DNA of 64,000 nt from Cydia pomonella. Its lineage: Eukaryota > Arthropoda > Insecta > Lepidoptera > Tortricidae. Position numbers and translations under genes: made by a program. This document shows, piece by piece, positions 54,350-64,000 of the stretch. The stretch is from positions 24,205,888-24,269,887 of the forward strand of contig NC_084707.1 of the NCBI RefSeq assembly GCF_033807575.1. The letters are read 5' to 3'. Each line of letters starts with the position of its first letter. The stretch's first letter is position 1. The notes below the pieces were generated by a model. That model did not search any database. It saw nothing but the letters and a program-made list of their open reading frames with translations, and was not told the origin of the DNA.

Positions 54350-57282
54350 TGTAACAAACTTGTTCTTTACTCTGATCACGGTTCACTATTTTCGATATTT
54401 TCACTAAATAATAAAGAAATTGCACGAAATACCCGAACAAAACATTGAAGCCTTCATAACAAACAAAACAATTAGGCTGACAGTTGACTTGATGTAAACT
54501 TGACAGAATAAATAGCACTGACGTTTTATTTTTCTTCGTTGGCAAAGATTTGCGAAACAAGTTCTATACAAAACTTATTTTGTTCCTAGTTGCGTCAGCC
54601 TGGTATACCCTTGGGATACCTGCTAAGGCCTGTACCGAAAAAAAAACTGTTAATTTCAAACGGCTGTAATTTTGTTTCTAAGCGAAATGACCACGACTTT
54701 CTTACCACGATAGTAATCTTATTATTAAATGTATTTCAATATATATAATACTGGTTTTACGCTGTGCAACGTTACACCGGTAAATAGAAGAGATCACTGA
54801 AAATTGGTCTTTTGCAAATAGCAAGAAAATTCGTAACATTATATATGCTTGATTTCAAAACACTTAAAATTACCTCGAAGTTTCGTGCTTTTGATAATAA
54901 AAAACAGAGGCCTCGAAGCGGCAGACCTCTAGGAACTAGAAATAAGTGACCCGTCCCGGTCCGTCAGACAGATTGCTGACATAATTTGCGAAAACGAAGC
55001 ATGCCTGTCATATTTATCGTATAAACTAGGGTACATATGCGGCTAGAGTAGAACGAATTACTACGAAAGTCAGTTAAGTTCTTCGTACGAAGGTTAGGAT
55101 AACTAAAGTTACAGAAAATGTGTGTTACTTAATTTTAGGCCAAGTCGAAAATCATACAATTTCCTTCCTACGCAAATCGCATTTGGTAATTGACGAAGAG
55201 CAGGGTAACTATTATTGGGCTCAAATCAAAAGTGTATTAAAAGAGAAGAATTAAACAGCCAAAAAACATTAACAATACCAGCAGATGATGGGCTGATGCA
55301 GGCAAATATGAAAAACGGGTCAGTAAAAAGCTGCTACTGAATGTGTTAGGAAGAAGCTGCGTATCACTCCTATAGAAATAATCGTTTTTTTATCGTAGTT
55401 ATCCTAAAAACCTTAGTTTGTTATCAATCGCATCAGATTTTTTCATTTGAAGCTTACAGTTTTTTTTTGTTACACCTCTTACTAGGGAATGCTCCCGTTA
55501 ATGGGGAGAACCGGGAATTCCCGGTTCCGGTCCTGTATTTGTACGATGTCGTATAGAAAACTAGTACGATCTTAGCCGAAGCGTCGCACTTTCCCTTATT
55601 TTTAAATAATATCCATATACTATCTTTTTGAATCCTGATAAGCGACTTATCGCCAAAAATTTTATAAAATACTTAAGTTACGAGTAATTAAACTTTTTAC
55701 TTAAGTAGATGACATTATTGAACTAAATATTATTCACATCACATTTATCAAAAATTTTATTTTTATAAGTAGTAGAAATTATACTATTAGACGAAAGATA
55801 AAAAAAAAGTTTCTATTATCGAGGAGTTGCGTTTAATAACTTATGTCTTAAATCATCGGTAGTTGTTGTTATAATTTATTTGATACATACGAATTTTAAT
55901 GTTACAGAGCTTGCCCCATCCATACTTATTGTTATACTGTAGTGTTTATAAAGATACATTATATGGATATATACTCTTAGTTTATACTGTAGACTAGACC
56001 GTAATGAATAGAATAGCCTAGAAAAAGAATACGTTTTTAGGGTTCCGTAGCCAAATGGCAAAAAACGGAACCCTTATAGATTCGTCATGTCCGTCTGTCT
56101 GTCCGATTATGTCACAGCCACTTTTTTCCGAAACTATAATATAATAATAATAAACTATATAGCTATACAGTTCAAACTTGGTAAGTAGATGTATTCTATT
56201 AACCGCATTAAGATTTTTTCTTCTATTATATGCAGAGATCGGCGGGGGTGAGCTGCTTTTACGTCATTAATGTCATGTAGCTGTGTCTTGTAGATGTTAA
56301 TATGGACATGGAGTATCCATATATAAATATTAAAAGAAAAGACAAGACTGAAATGATTAAACTAAAATTAAAATTCATTACAAAACGAGTGCTAAGCTTT
56401 TTTATTTATTGTAAATTTAATTTTATGTGCTATTGTAATAAATAACTATTTATCTCTATTTTCAATTTTTAATTTGTTTCGCCTTGAGTTTTATTTGAGC
56501 TTTATTTGTATATAGAAAAAGATCTTCCTACATCCACTGATGTGAGTCGAGTGAAATGGATATACAATATATTTATATTATTTAAGGAAGCTTGCTTTAA
56601 TACCAGATGAAACTTTTTTTCTCACTTAAGCAGAAAGCTGTGCAAAATAGGTTAATCACATTCCGTAGATTGCGACGTGACGTGAAGGCAGCCGAAATAA
56701 AATAATTTAATTTATAATTATTAATTACAATTAATCGTTTATAATTATTTTATTTACTCAATATCATTAAATGACAAGGTATGTTCAAGTTGTGCAAAAA
56801 CTGAAAACAGCTCACCCCCGCCGATCTCCGATTATATGCATTGAAAACGAGTTTATAATCCCTGATAGGTGGTCTTCACACTGACTGACTGAGATGCGGC
56901 TGCGGTATGCGAGCGAGACAGTGTATGCATGTCTATAGCGCTTTCTTGCTTGCACACCGTCGTCGCATCTGAATGTAGTAGAATGATAATAGTAATAGCG
57001 TAAATTTGGCCCAATGACGTTGAAAAATGAGTAAACGGAAGACGTGTATATAATTTAACCTTTCTTAAGGACAATATTATCGAGCCATTATTCTTATTCT
57101 GTGCAATAGTCGTAAGAGATTTTTTTTTAAGTTGGGGATATTAATATTAATCCCCAAATTATTCCAATATTATAATTTATTAAACTACCTCTTACAGGTT
57201 CGGTTTAAAACATTTCTTGTATCTACATCACCAACCAGCAATTAGTAATATATAATAGTTGCCACTAAAGATAACTAACTAA
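54350..57282. other. Intergenic, no gene seen
   Basis: AT-rich. A family C start (gggttccgtagccaaatggc) occurs at 56038-56110. Two short segments around 56236 and 56814 (gatcggcgggggtgagctg / cagctcacccccgccgatc) are inverted over about 590 bp, marking the ends of another element (roughly 56236-56830). Confidence 0.45.
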
Positions 57283-57605
57283 CTAACTATTGTGGCGCAG
57301 TGATCCAAAGAGGGTCTTGGCCTCCAAAACGAGAGAATGCCTGTCCCGATCCTGTGCCACTTCCTGCCAGTTGTCGGCTTTGAGTTGGCACAGATCCGCC
57401 TGTACACTGTCGCTCCAGCGGTATCTGGGCCGACCCACTGGACGGCGACCAGTCGGTCGTCCCAAATAAGCTCTCTTAACACCTCGATCCTCACCCATCC
57501 TCAGTAAATGGCCGAACCAGCGAAGTCTGTGGCATTTCGTTTCGCCGATGATATTGGGTTCGGCCACTAACTCCTCGATTTCGGCATTCTTACGGATCCT
57601 CCAGG
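57283..57605 (-). pseudogene. RTE-like LINE ORF2 C-terminal fragment
   Basis: It reads AEPNIIGETKCHRLRWFGHL, AYLGRPTGRRPVGRPRYRWS and AQDRDRHSLVLEAKTLFGSL. Upstream RT domains are absent. Its 3' side (left) ends in a short (TTAG)n-type run at 57267-57290, as seen at the ends of RTE-type LINEs. Confidence 0.8.
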
Positions 57606-57897
57606 TGCCGTTGCACTAAAGATAAAGATTAGTTTATTATTCAAGTGGGCATATTACAATGCGCTTATGAACATCAAATAAAGCTACACCGGCTCTAACC
57701 CTACACCTCCGACCCGAGAAGACTTCCACATTGACTGATAGTGGATGTGGGCACGTCCAGGGCACATAGCCAATAAATATTTACATAAAAAACACGTTAT
57801 AATGGAACACATTTAGTTCGATGAAATGACGTTTATAACTTTATAGCCCAATTTGCCTATTTTAAAATTTCCTCTGATGAGGTCTATAAATATCTAT
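57606..57897. other. Spacer, repeat-derived
   Basis: The text near 57640-57770 looks like the 3' region of another retroelement. No coding frame is supported. Confidence 0.35.
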
Positions 57898-59390
57898 AAA
57901 GGGTCTAGCAAGCTAAGCTAAGAAGATTGGCCCCCGCAAGGGATTTGGTTGTAATTTGAGGTGCAGTAGTGGCAGGTCCTAAAAACACTGTATGCGTAAT
58001 ATCAGCCTTCGATCTTCTTTTGTTTCAGACTTATCCACGAAAATGTCAAAAAATCAAGGTAATTTTTAAACTGTTATTGCAGCTAAACCAAGCAAGCGAG
58101 AGCAACCAAATAAATTCAGAATTAAGGAGCATAAAATGGGGTTCATAATGCATATTTTTACAGACATTCATTTCCTTGAACTTGGATGAAAAAAATAATG
58201 TAATTTTTTTCTGCTCCATTTTTTTGCCACTTTTCGCGGAGACACAACTATCAAAAAAATTACGTGATAAGCCACATTTGTTAACTACGTATCCATTTAA
58301 AAACATTTTGAAAAATCATGGTGCGTCATATTAAAAAAAAAAAACAATTACGAACATAAAGTCGAAAATATTTGGGCTCCACATACCAGTGCAAATGTCT
58401 AAGGAGCTCTTTCTGAAATCCTTACCAGACGACATTTTTCTTACGGACGAAAATATTGCCCGTAAGAGAAGATGTGAATATTGTAGAATCGAATTTAGTT
58501 ATACTTGGGACGATGAAGAGTATGACTCTGTAAAAATGGAAGAATTGTATTGTTCTGTTTGCTGTACCGAGTTATTTGTTAATATGGAATGGTAATAAAA
58601 AATGTTTTTGTCAATGACTTTACATCCAATACTTTTATGTACCCACTTCGTTTCTTATTTGCATATTTAAAAAAAAATTAAATAATACCTAAAGCAATCA
58701 ATTTTTGCAGCGTTCTTTATCACTTTTTTAGTTCCATTTGTTTTGCATAAACATATATTACAACATTTACACCTTCTTTCAGATACATATTATTAAAATT
58801 GCATAAGAAATAGCTAGATAATGTGTCAATTAATTATTTCATAATGAACGAAAGAGGAAGTTATACTACAGACACATTTGCCACTAGATAGTAGGTACTA
58901 CTCTATTGATATAATATGATATAGTAAACATATCTTCGTAATTGTTTTTTTTTTTGACATGACGCACCATGTATTTTCAAAATGTTTTTAAATGGACACG
59001 TAGTTAACAATTGTGGCTAATCAAGTAATTTTTTTGATAGTTGTGTCTCGGCGAGAAGTGGCAAAAAAATGGAGCAGAAAAAAAAAACTTAATTTTTTTC
59101 ATCCAAGTTCAAGGAAATGAATGTCTGTAAAAATATGCATTATGAACCCCATTTTATGCTCCTTAATTCTGAATTTATTTGGTTGCTCTCGCTTGCTTGG
59201 TTTAGCTGCAATAACAGTTTAAAAATTACCTTGATTTTTTGACATTTTCGTGGATAAGTCTGAAACAAAAGAAGATCGAAGGCTGATATTACGCATACAG
59301 TGTTCTTAGGACCTGCCACTACTGCACCTCAAATTACAACCAAATCCCTTGCGGGGGCCAATCTTCTTAGCTTAGCTTGCTAGACCCTTT
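57898..59390. mobile_element. Large inverted-repeat (foldback-like) element
   Basis: The left arm 57898-58354 and right arm 58935-59390 are reverse complements of about 456 bp, roughly 95% identical by eye. The outer edges are aaagggtctagcaagctaag and its complement; the inner edges are A- and T-runs plus ttcgtaattg. The 580-bp spacer holds a 66-codon Cys-rich frame. No short terminal motif or target duplication was found. A transcript across it would form a long hairpin. Confidence 0.85.
58043..58595 (+). CDS. Cys-rich small protein frame inside the inverted repeat (possible two-exon gene)
   Basis: A clear frame runs from ATG 58395 to TAA 58595 (66 residues): MSKELFLKSLPDDIFLTDEN, then RRCEYCRIEF, an acidic stretch DDEEYDS, and LYCSVCCTELFVNMEW. 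Two CxxC pairs about 30 residues apart suggest a zinc ribbon. In the left arm, an acceptor-like tttgtttcag precedes ATG at 58043, and MSKNQ ends at the donor AAG/GTAATT (58058). Joining this to an acceptor at 58388-58389 keeps phase and gives 73 residues. The 5' exon is duplicated in inverted form in the right arm. I recognise no family. Splicing is inferred only. Confidence 0.45.
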
Positions 59391-60277
59391 TTGCAAGTCC
59401 TAATCCTAATCAGCCAAAAATTTTTTTATTAATTTGACAAAATAACACCATACAGTAAAATACTATTAATATTATTATATGTATTTACAGATTTTTTAAA
59501 GTATAATCCAAAATAATTCCGTAATTATGATATAAAGCCGAAATCCACTTTAATGACTTTTGTTTATTTTTTAACCCCCAACGCAATTGACGCAATTACA
59601 TTCGACGACAATGTCTGTCTGTGGCATTGTAGCTCTTCAACAGATGAGCTGATTTCGATCCGGTTTTTTTACGGGAAATCGAGTATTCTTATGGTGGTTA
59701 TTGGCTATGTTTTATAGAAATCGATCCACCAGTTTGAAGAGTATCTGCTCTTTTCCGAAATGATAAGGTAAATTTTGCATAAAATGGCCATTGTTGGCAT
59801 ATAGACATAGCAGTTTTGAATTTAATAGTTACTTGCACAAGGTACAGTCAGCGTCAAGCCATACTAAGTATATGGTGTACAGAACTATTTGGCTACTTTG
59901 GTTGCTACAAAGTATTTGACGCTGACTGTACACCAGATCAGAGTGAAATTAATTTTAATTATTTAAAAATTAGACCAGTGTCCCCAAGTGCCCAAAACCA
60001 TAGAAATAGAATTATAGAGATGTGTACGATAAGACGTAATATTTTTTTACTATGGAAAAATAGACAGATTTTGTTAGTCAAAATCCTCTTGTAATGACAA
60101 AAACAGAATAAACTTTTTATAATTTCTTTGACCTAGTTTAAACATGTTCTTATGATGTGGTTTTACTTATATATCTATCTCTACATATAAGGATTTATAT
60201 TTGGTAGGTAAATTCCATATTTTTCTATTAATGAATAAAAAGCTTTAATTTGGAATATGTTATTACTTATCACCAAA
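59391..60277. other. Spacer between foldback element and PIG-W
   Basis: 59567-59780 resembles (inverted) 35300-35545, a repeat around aacccc, acgcaattatg and atgccacagacattg. A small MITE lies at 59843-59930. The PIG-W 3' UTR enters from the right; ATTAAA on the minus strand at about 60244-60249 is a possible poly(A) signal. Confidence 0.45.
59843..59930. mobile_element. Short MITE
   Basis: The ends tacagtcagcgtcaa and ttgacgctgactgta are inverted; 88 bp. Confidence 0.75.
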
Positions 60278-61639
60278 TCATTTCCTCAATTTCTTAAATA
60301 ATAATTGAATACACCTAGTAATTATTAGTGATAATGCCATATATAGTACAAAAATGACAATTGCACTAATTGTGGGCACAAGAAGTGTTCTCATACTTAT
60401 ATTAATAGTTCCCGTTGCTATGTTACCTACTAAGAAATATATCAATCCATTCCAATTAACAATGCGCAGAATCTCCGGCAAATCAAAGTACAATTTATTT
60501 TCCGGATCCTGGAACAACACCTCAACAACATACATAAAGGTGCTTATACTTAAGAAAACTGCCTCTAGATATAAGCAATAACCTGCATTTGCTAAAGTTC
60601 TTGATGCAGGCCGGTATAAATGAATAATTTGGGATACAGCCCAAAGTAAAATAGACCCTAAAACCATTTTACATAGTAACCTAAATCTTGTGACAGATTT
60701 ATTGTTTAACTCATTCTTTAAATGTGCGGTAAATAAATACATAGAGACATAACCGAGGCAAGACGATATGCCCTCACGATTTGCAGATAGCAAGGAACTG
60801 CGTGGTTCATCGCTAAACACCCAATCTTGTAAACTATACCATAATAATACTTCATGTACAAACATTGTCAATATGCTGAAGGATAATGCTCTGTTTGAAC
60901 AGAACAAAAGAAATGTTGATAGAAATTTACAAACGGCTAAAGTAAAAAAGAAGTTCCAATGGACTCCATACTCAGTGACATGTTCTTGATAATCTAATTG
61001 TTTTACAGACCAAAATCTAGCAACACCCAGTAATAACAATACTGAAATTAACACAGCATTTCCATAGACAATACTTTTTAAGTTATCTTTTTTTAAATCT
61101 TTATGCACTATACCACTTATTAATACAAATAATCCAACGCCCGTGTCCATCAAACTATATCCAAAGCGCTCAGTTTTTGCTAAATATCTAGGAAAACATT
61201 TAAAATCCACAGCCAAAATACAGAAAACAGTTATAAGATATGTCAAAGCTCTGATGATACTCACTAAATGTAAATATTTCGTACCAAAACTATTTAATTT
61301 TCTAAATGACTGATCAATATAAATTTTAGAACAGTTCTTTACATATTCAAGTACCAACAAAAAGAAAACAATAAAGTTTAAATGTAGGAGATATTCTGTA
61401 AGTACTGTATGCACAGCGATAAGAGGTAAAACAATGACGGAAAACTCAAATAAGTACTGCTGCCAGCCTGGTCGTCGATGTCCAATACAGCAATATAGAG
61501 AGCACTGGATGGTGAAGAATATACTAAAGCATGTATGAAGCGCTGAGGATCCATGGTTGTTTTGCATTAACGACTCGTGGTATTGTTTATATTCAACATA
61601 GTTCAACTTTTCCACTTCACTTATGGATAATTGCGCCAT
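60278..61639 (-). CDS. PIGW: PIG-W / GWT1, GPI inositol acyltransferase
   Basis: PIG-W is the ER membrane enzyme that adds a fatty acyl chain (from acyl-CoA) to the inositol of glucosaminyl-PI, an early step in GPI-anchor synthesis. The single uninterrupted frame has 453 residues, near the usual family length, with about a dozen hydrophobic segments. Family marks: EYKQYHESLMQNNHGSSA at 16-33; FPRYLAKTERFGYSLMDTGV at 149-168, the best-conserved block; TEYGVHWNFFFTLA at 222-235; and a C-terminal VGNIATGTINISM region. The start at 61639 is the first ATG and gives the family N-terminus at the expected distance. No intron is seen in the coding part. It is the second GPI-anchor gene in the window. 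Confidence 0.95.
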   Translation of the reverse strand: MAQLSISEVEKLNYVEYKQYHESLMQNNHGSSALHTCFSIFFTIQCSLYCCIGHRRPGWQQYLFEFSVIVLPLIAVHTVLTEYLLHLNFIVFFLLVLEYVKNCSKIYIDQSFRKLNSFGTKYLHLVSIIRALTYLITVFCILAVDFKCFPRYLAKTERFGYSLMDTGVGLFVLISGIVHKDLKKDNLKSIVYGNAVLISVLLLLGVARFWSVKQLDYQEHVTEYGVHWNFFFTLAVCKFLSTFLLFCSNRALSFSILTMFVHEVLLWYSLQDWVFSDEPRSSLLSANREGISSCLGYVSMYLFTAHLKNELNNKSVTRFRLLCKMVLGSILLWAVSQIIHLYRPASRTLANAGYCLYLEAVFLSISTFMYVVEVLFQDPENKLYFDLPEILRIVNWNGLIYFLVGNIATGTINISMRTLLVPTISAIVIFVLYMALSLIITRCIQLLFKKLRK

Positions 61640-62805
61640 TTCAATAAACTTGCACTAGATGGGTCTTGTTGTAAATATTATTCTATCTCTCTATCTATTT
61701 CCATACAATAATGCATGATAGTGAACTAAATAAAATAGCCGGCAATGAAGATAATCATGTCTCCTTCTATGTTCTTGTAAACATTTTGATACACTTATCA
61801 CTTTCTGTCAGTGTTACCTGTCACTGTCAGCCGTCTACGTTCCATTCCACGATATGTCACGATGATAGAAAATATACTGTAAATATACTTGGATTACTCG
61901 TCCAAGTAAATATAGTTTACCAAGCCGTTACCGTTAGTAGAAAAAGGCGGCAAATTTAAAAAATGTAGACGCCATGTATTGTCCTCCCATACAAAATTTG
62001 AATCTCACGCCTTTTTCTACTGACAAAATGGGTTTGCCAGAGTATAACGTGCATCGAGTAAGATTTTCCTTAAGTAATGACCATTGGGCATGAGCCAATG
62101 GGCCCATATAACGTGACATGTTACAAAGTTGGACGCTAGATGGCGCTGTTCCATGACGTAAAAGTCCTGGGCTAAAACCGCGAAAATCGAAGTTCGTCAA
62201 TTGCGGGCATTTTTCTCTGTCACTCTAATTACGTCATAGTGAGAGTAAAAGAGAAAGATCCCCGCAATTTGCAAATTTCGGTTGTAAGATTTTTCTTGGT
62301 CTTGCTTGCAAATCCTGCCGCCCCTAAACTGAGTCTTGAAAGGTGGTTAATGTCTTTCTAAACTAAATCATGCCCTGATTAATGTCTGTATATGTTAACT
62401 AAATCAGGCCTGTAAAGTTTTATGAATAAGGGGGTATACGTTTAGTATTCTTATTTGGGATATAATTCATAGATTTGTGGATGCCTTGATAGCTCATTAG
62501 AAGGGTGGCAAAGGAAGGATTCCCCGTTATAGGATTTACTGATTGCTATTGGGCTATTGACGACAAATATGTTCTTCTCCTGTCTTTGACATTTAAACTC
62601 TTGTTTTCAGGGGAATGTGGAAAAAAAGACGTTATTACAAAACATGTTTTTATTTTAAACCTTACATAAAGACTAGCTTAAACCTAATTTGTAACTTATT
62701 ACGAACAAATACTTTATCGTACAGAAACATAAATAAGATTTAACCCTAGCAGTGATGTATCAATATCAACTGACGATTCTGCTGTACAAAATATTTAAAA
62801 AAAAA
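61640..62805. other. PIG-W upstream region, no gene seen
   Basis: The promoter and 5' UTR of PIG-W should lie just right of 61639. Around 61925-62035 there are inverted pieces (agtagaaaaaggcg / cgcctttttctact), suggesting a small MITE. No coding frame is supported. Confidence 0.45.
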
Positions 62806-63056
62806 ATTATAGGACATTATTACACAAATTTACTAAGTCCCACAGTAAGCTCAATAAGGCTTGTGTTGAGGGTACTTAGACAACGATATATATAATATAT
62901 AAATATTTATAAATACTTAAATACATAGAAAACACCCATGACTCGGGAACAAATATCCATGCTCATCACACGAATAAATGCCCTTACCAGGATTTGAACC
63001 CGGGACCATCAGCTTCGTAGGCAGGGTCACTACCCACTAGGCCAAACCGGTCGTCT
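62806..63056 (-). repeat. tRNA-headed SINE (family 1)
   Basis: A full reverse copy; A and B boxes match the others and an A-run lies at its plus-strand left. Confidence 0.88.
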
Positions 63057-63874
63057 AAAATAATGGATACCTAGGAGATAGGGTGAAGTATTTATTTATG
63101 ATGTGGCTAAGGCGATACTTAAAGTCTAATTACACATTGCAAACACAATATAGTCCCATCCCATTGGGTGAAATCCAGTCTTAACCAATGAAATCAGGTT
63201 ATAATAGTTTTTACAACCTCCATGAGAGTACATAACATTGTAATTGTACCTGCCAACTTTTTTTTTCTATGGAATACGCACGTGTTACACTACAGTAAAA
63301 TACCCTGTATCGCTGACGACGACGGCTGAGACGGAAGAATGTTTCATCAGCGATAAACGATACTTAGTCTGACCAAGGAAACCATAAAGTAGCTAGGACA
63401 TTTAATAGCTTTTTATAACATGATAACCAAACGTAACGTTTTATGTTTCCACAAGCATCCTTAGAAGCTCTGGAAACCCTAATACTCGCCACCTACACAA
63501 CACCCCCTACCTACGCAAGTACGCTGTAAATAGTAGTGTTATTGCTGTGGTCTTCTGTAAGATACTATTATCTGAGAGAGTGGCACAGTCGAGCAACAAC
63601 TGGCCCCCAACTCTGATAAACTCAGTTCTAATATCTCCATTGACAATAAGACCAGCGATATTAGATGGCCTATCGCCAACATCGAAACGTCGAAAAACCC
63701 TATCTGCCTCTCTGCAGGCGCTCGAATTCGCAAGATTGATAGAGAGGCAGATAATATTTCGATCTGAATTTATCAGAGCATTCAAGACAGCTCACAATCA
63801 ATTCAGCCTGTCTTCGTTTTACTAGCTATTATCCTGAGCTACTTTTTACAGCTAAGTTCTGGCCAGCAGGCGGT
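63057..63874. other. 3' flank of the partial gene at the right edge
   Basis: It may include the 3' UTR of the minus-strand gene ending at 63875. Frames of about 92 codons overlap on both strands at 63507-63825, but neither resembles a family I know, and opposite-strand open frames argue against coding. Confidence 0.35.
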
Positions 63875-64000
63875 TTAGAAGTCGAAGTCGTAGGGGCGCT
63901 GCGGGCGCCTCTGGACTAGCGGGATGTTGACCTCCTCGGCGGAGCGGAACACTTGGGGCTGCTGCGGCCGCGGCGAGGGCCGCGCTTGCAGCTGCTGCAG
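63875..64000 (-). CDS. C-terminal end of an unidentified gene (runs off the window)
   Basis: On the minus strand the open frame reaches the window edge and reads LQQLQARPSPRPQQPQVFRS, then AEEVNIPLVQRRPQRPYDFD, Phe, and stops at TAA 63875-63877 (41 codons). GC content is far above the surroundings, which supports coding. Gln/Pro/Arg richness with a Tyr-Asp-Phe-Asp-Phe end could fit a secreted structural protein such as a cuticular protein, but that is only a guess. Confidence 0.6.
   Translation of the reverse strand: MQQLQARPSPRPQQPQVFRSAEEVNIPLVQRRPQRPYDFDF

Noticed and set aside
63507..63825. 92-codon frames on both strands
   Set aside because: Both strands are open over the same stretch and neither resembles a known family; it is probably a repeat or 3' UTR.

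Overview
The window is a piece of nuclear genome from an insect, almost certainly a moth or butterfly (Lepidoptera). The evidence is intron-split genes whose proteins read as insect orthologues, AT-rich non-coding DNA, and dense repeats of lepidopteran type: tRNA-headed SINEs, TTAA-flanked MITEs, a Helitron and RTE/Jockey-like LINE fragments. No species name can be supported. Gene identities come from recognising protein motifs by eye. Exon joins rest on GT/AG sites plus matching phase; no transcript data were available.

Layout. (1) 324-12874, plus strand: the last six coding exons of cyclin B3, whose 5' exons lie off the left edge. Its last intron holds a roughly 187-bp satellite made of tandem copies of the preceding exon. 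Other introns hold a hAT transposase relic, a 1.8-kb Helitron, SINEs and MITEs. (2) 12.9-28.9 kb: gene-free and packed with MITEs, many nested. (3) 28883-40859, minus strand: a complete four-exon PABIR/FAM122-family gene (PP2A-B55 inhibitor family), with LINE fragments in its long first intron, two of them partly inverted. (4) 41696-52403, plus strand, head-to-head with the PABIR gene: a complete seven-exon MPPE1/PGAP5 metallophosphoesterase. Its introns hold a piggyBac-like element carrying a two-exon 53-codon reading frame, plus other repeats. (5) 53347-54349, minus: a short two-exon THAP-domain reading frame. (6) 57898-59390: a large inverted repeat (arms about 456 bp) around a small cysteine-rich reading frame. 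(7) 60278-61639, minus: an intronless PIG-W/GWT1 inositol acyltransferase gene. (8) 63875-64000, minus: the 3' end of an unidentified gene.

Functional links. PIG-W acts early in GPI-anchor synthesis and PGAP5/MPPE1 acts late in GPI remodelling, so two GPI-anchor genes lie within 20 kb. Cyclin B3 (CDK1 partner) and PABIR (inhibitor of the phosphatase that opposes CDK1) are convergent neighbours. Both pairings may be chance.

The observations most worth checking are the exon-derived satellite in cyclin B3, the inverted-repeat element with its Cys-rich reading frame, the piggyBac-like element with its two-exon reading frame, and the nested repeats in which an old insertion's empty site survives in the opposite hairpin arm.
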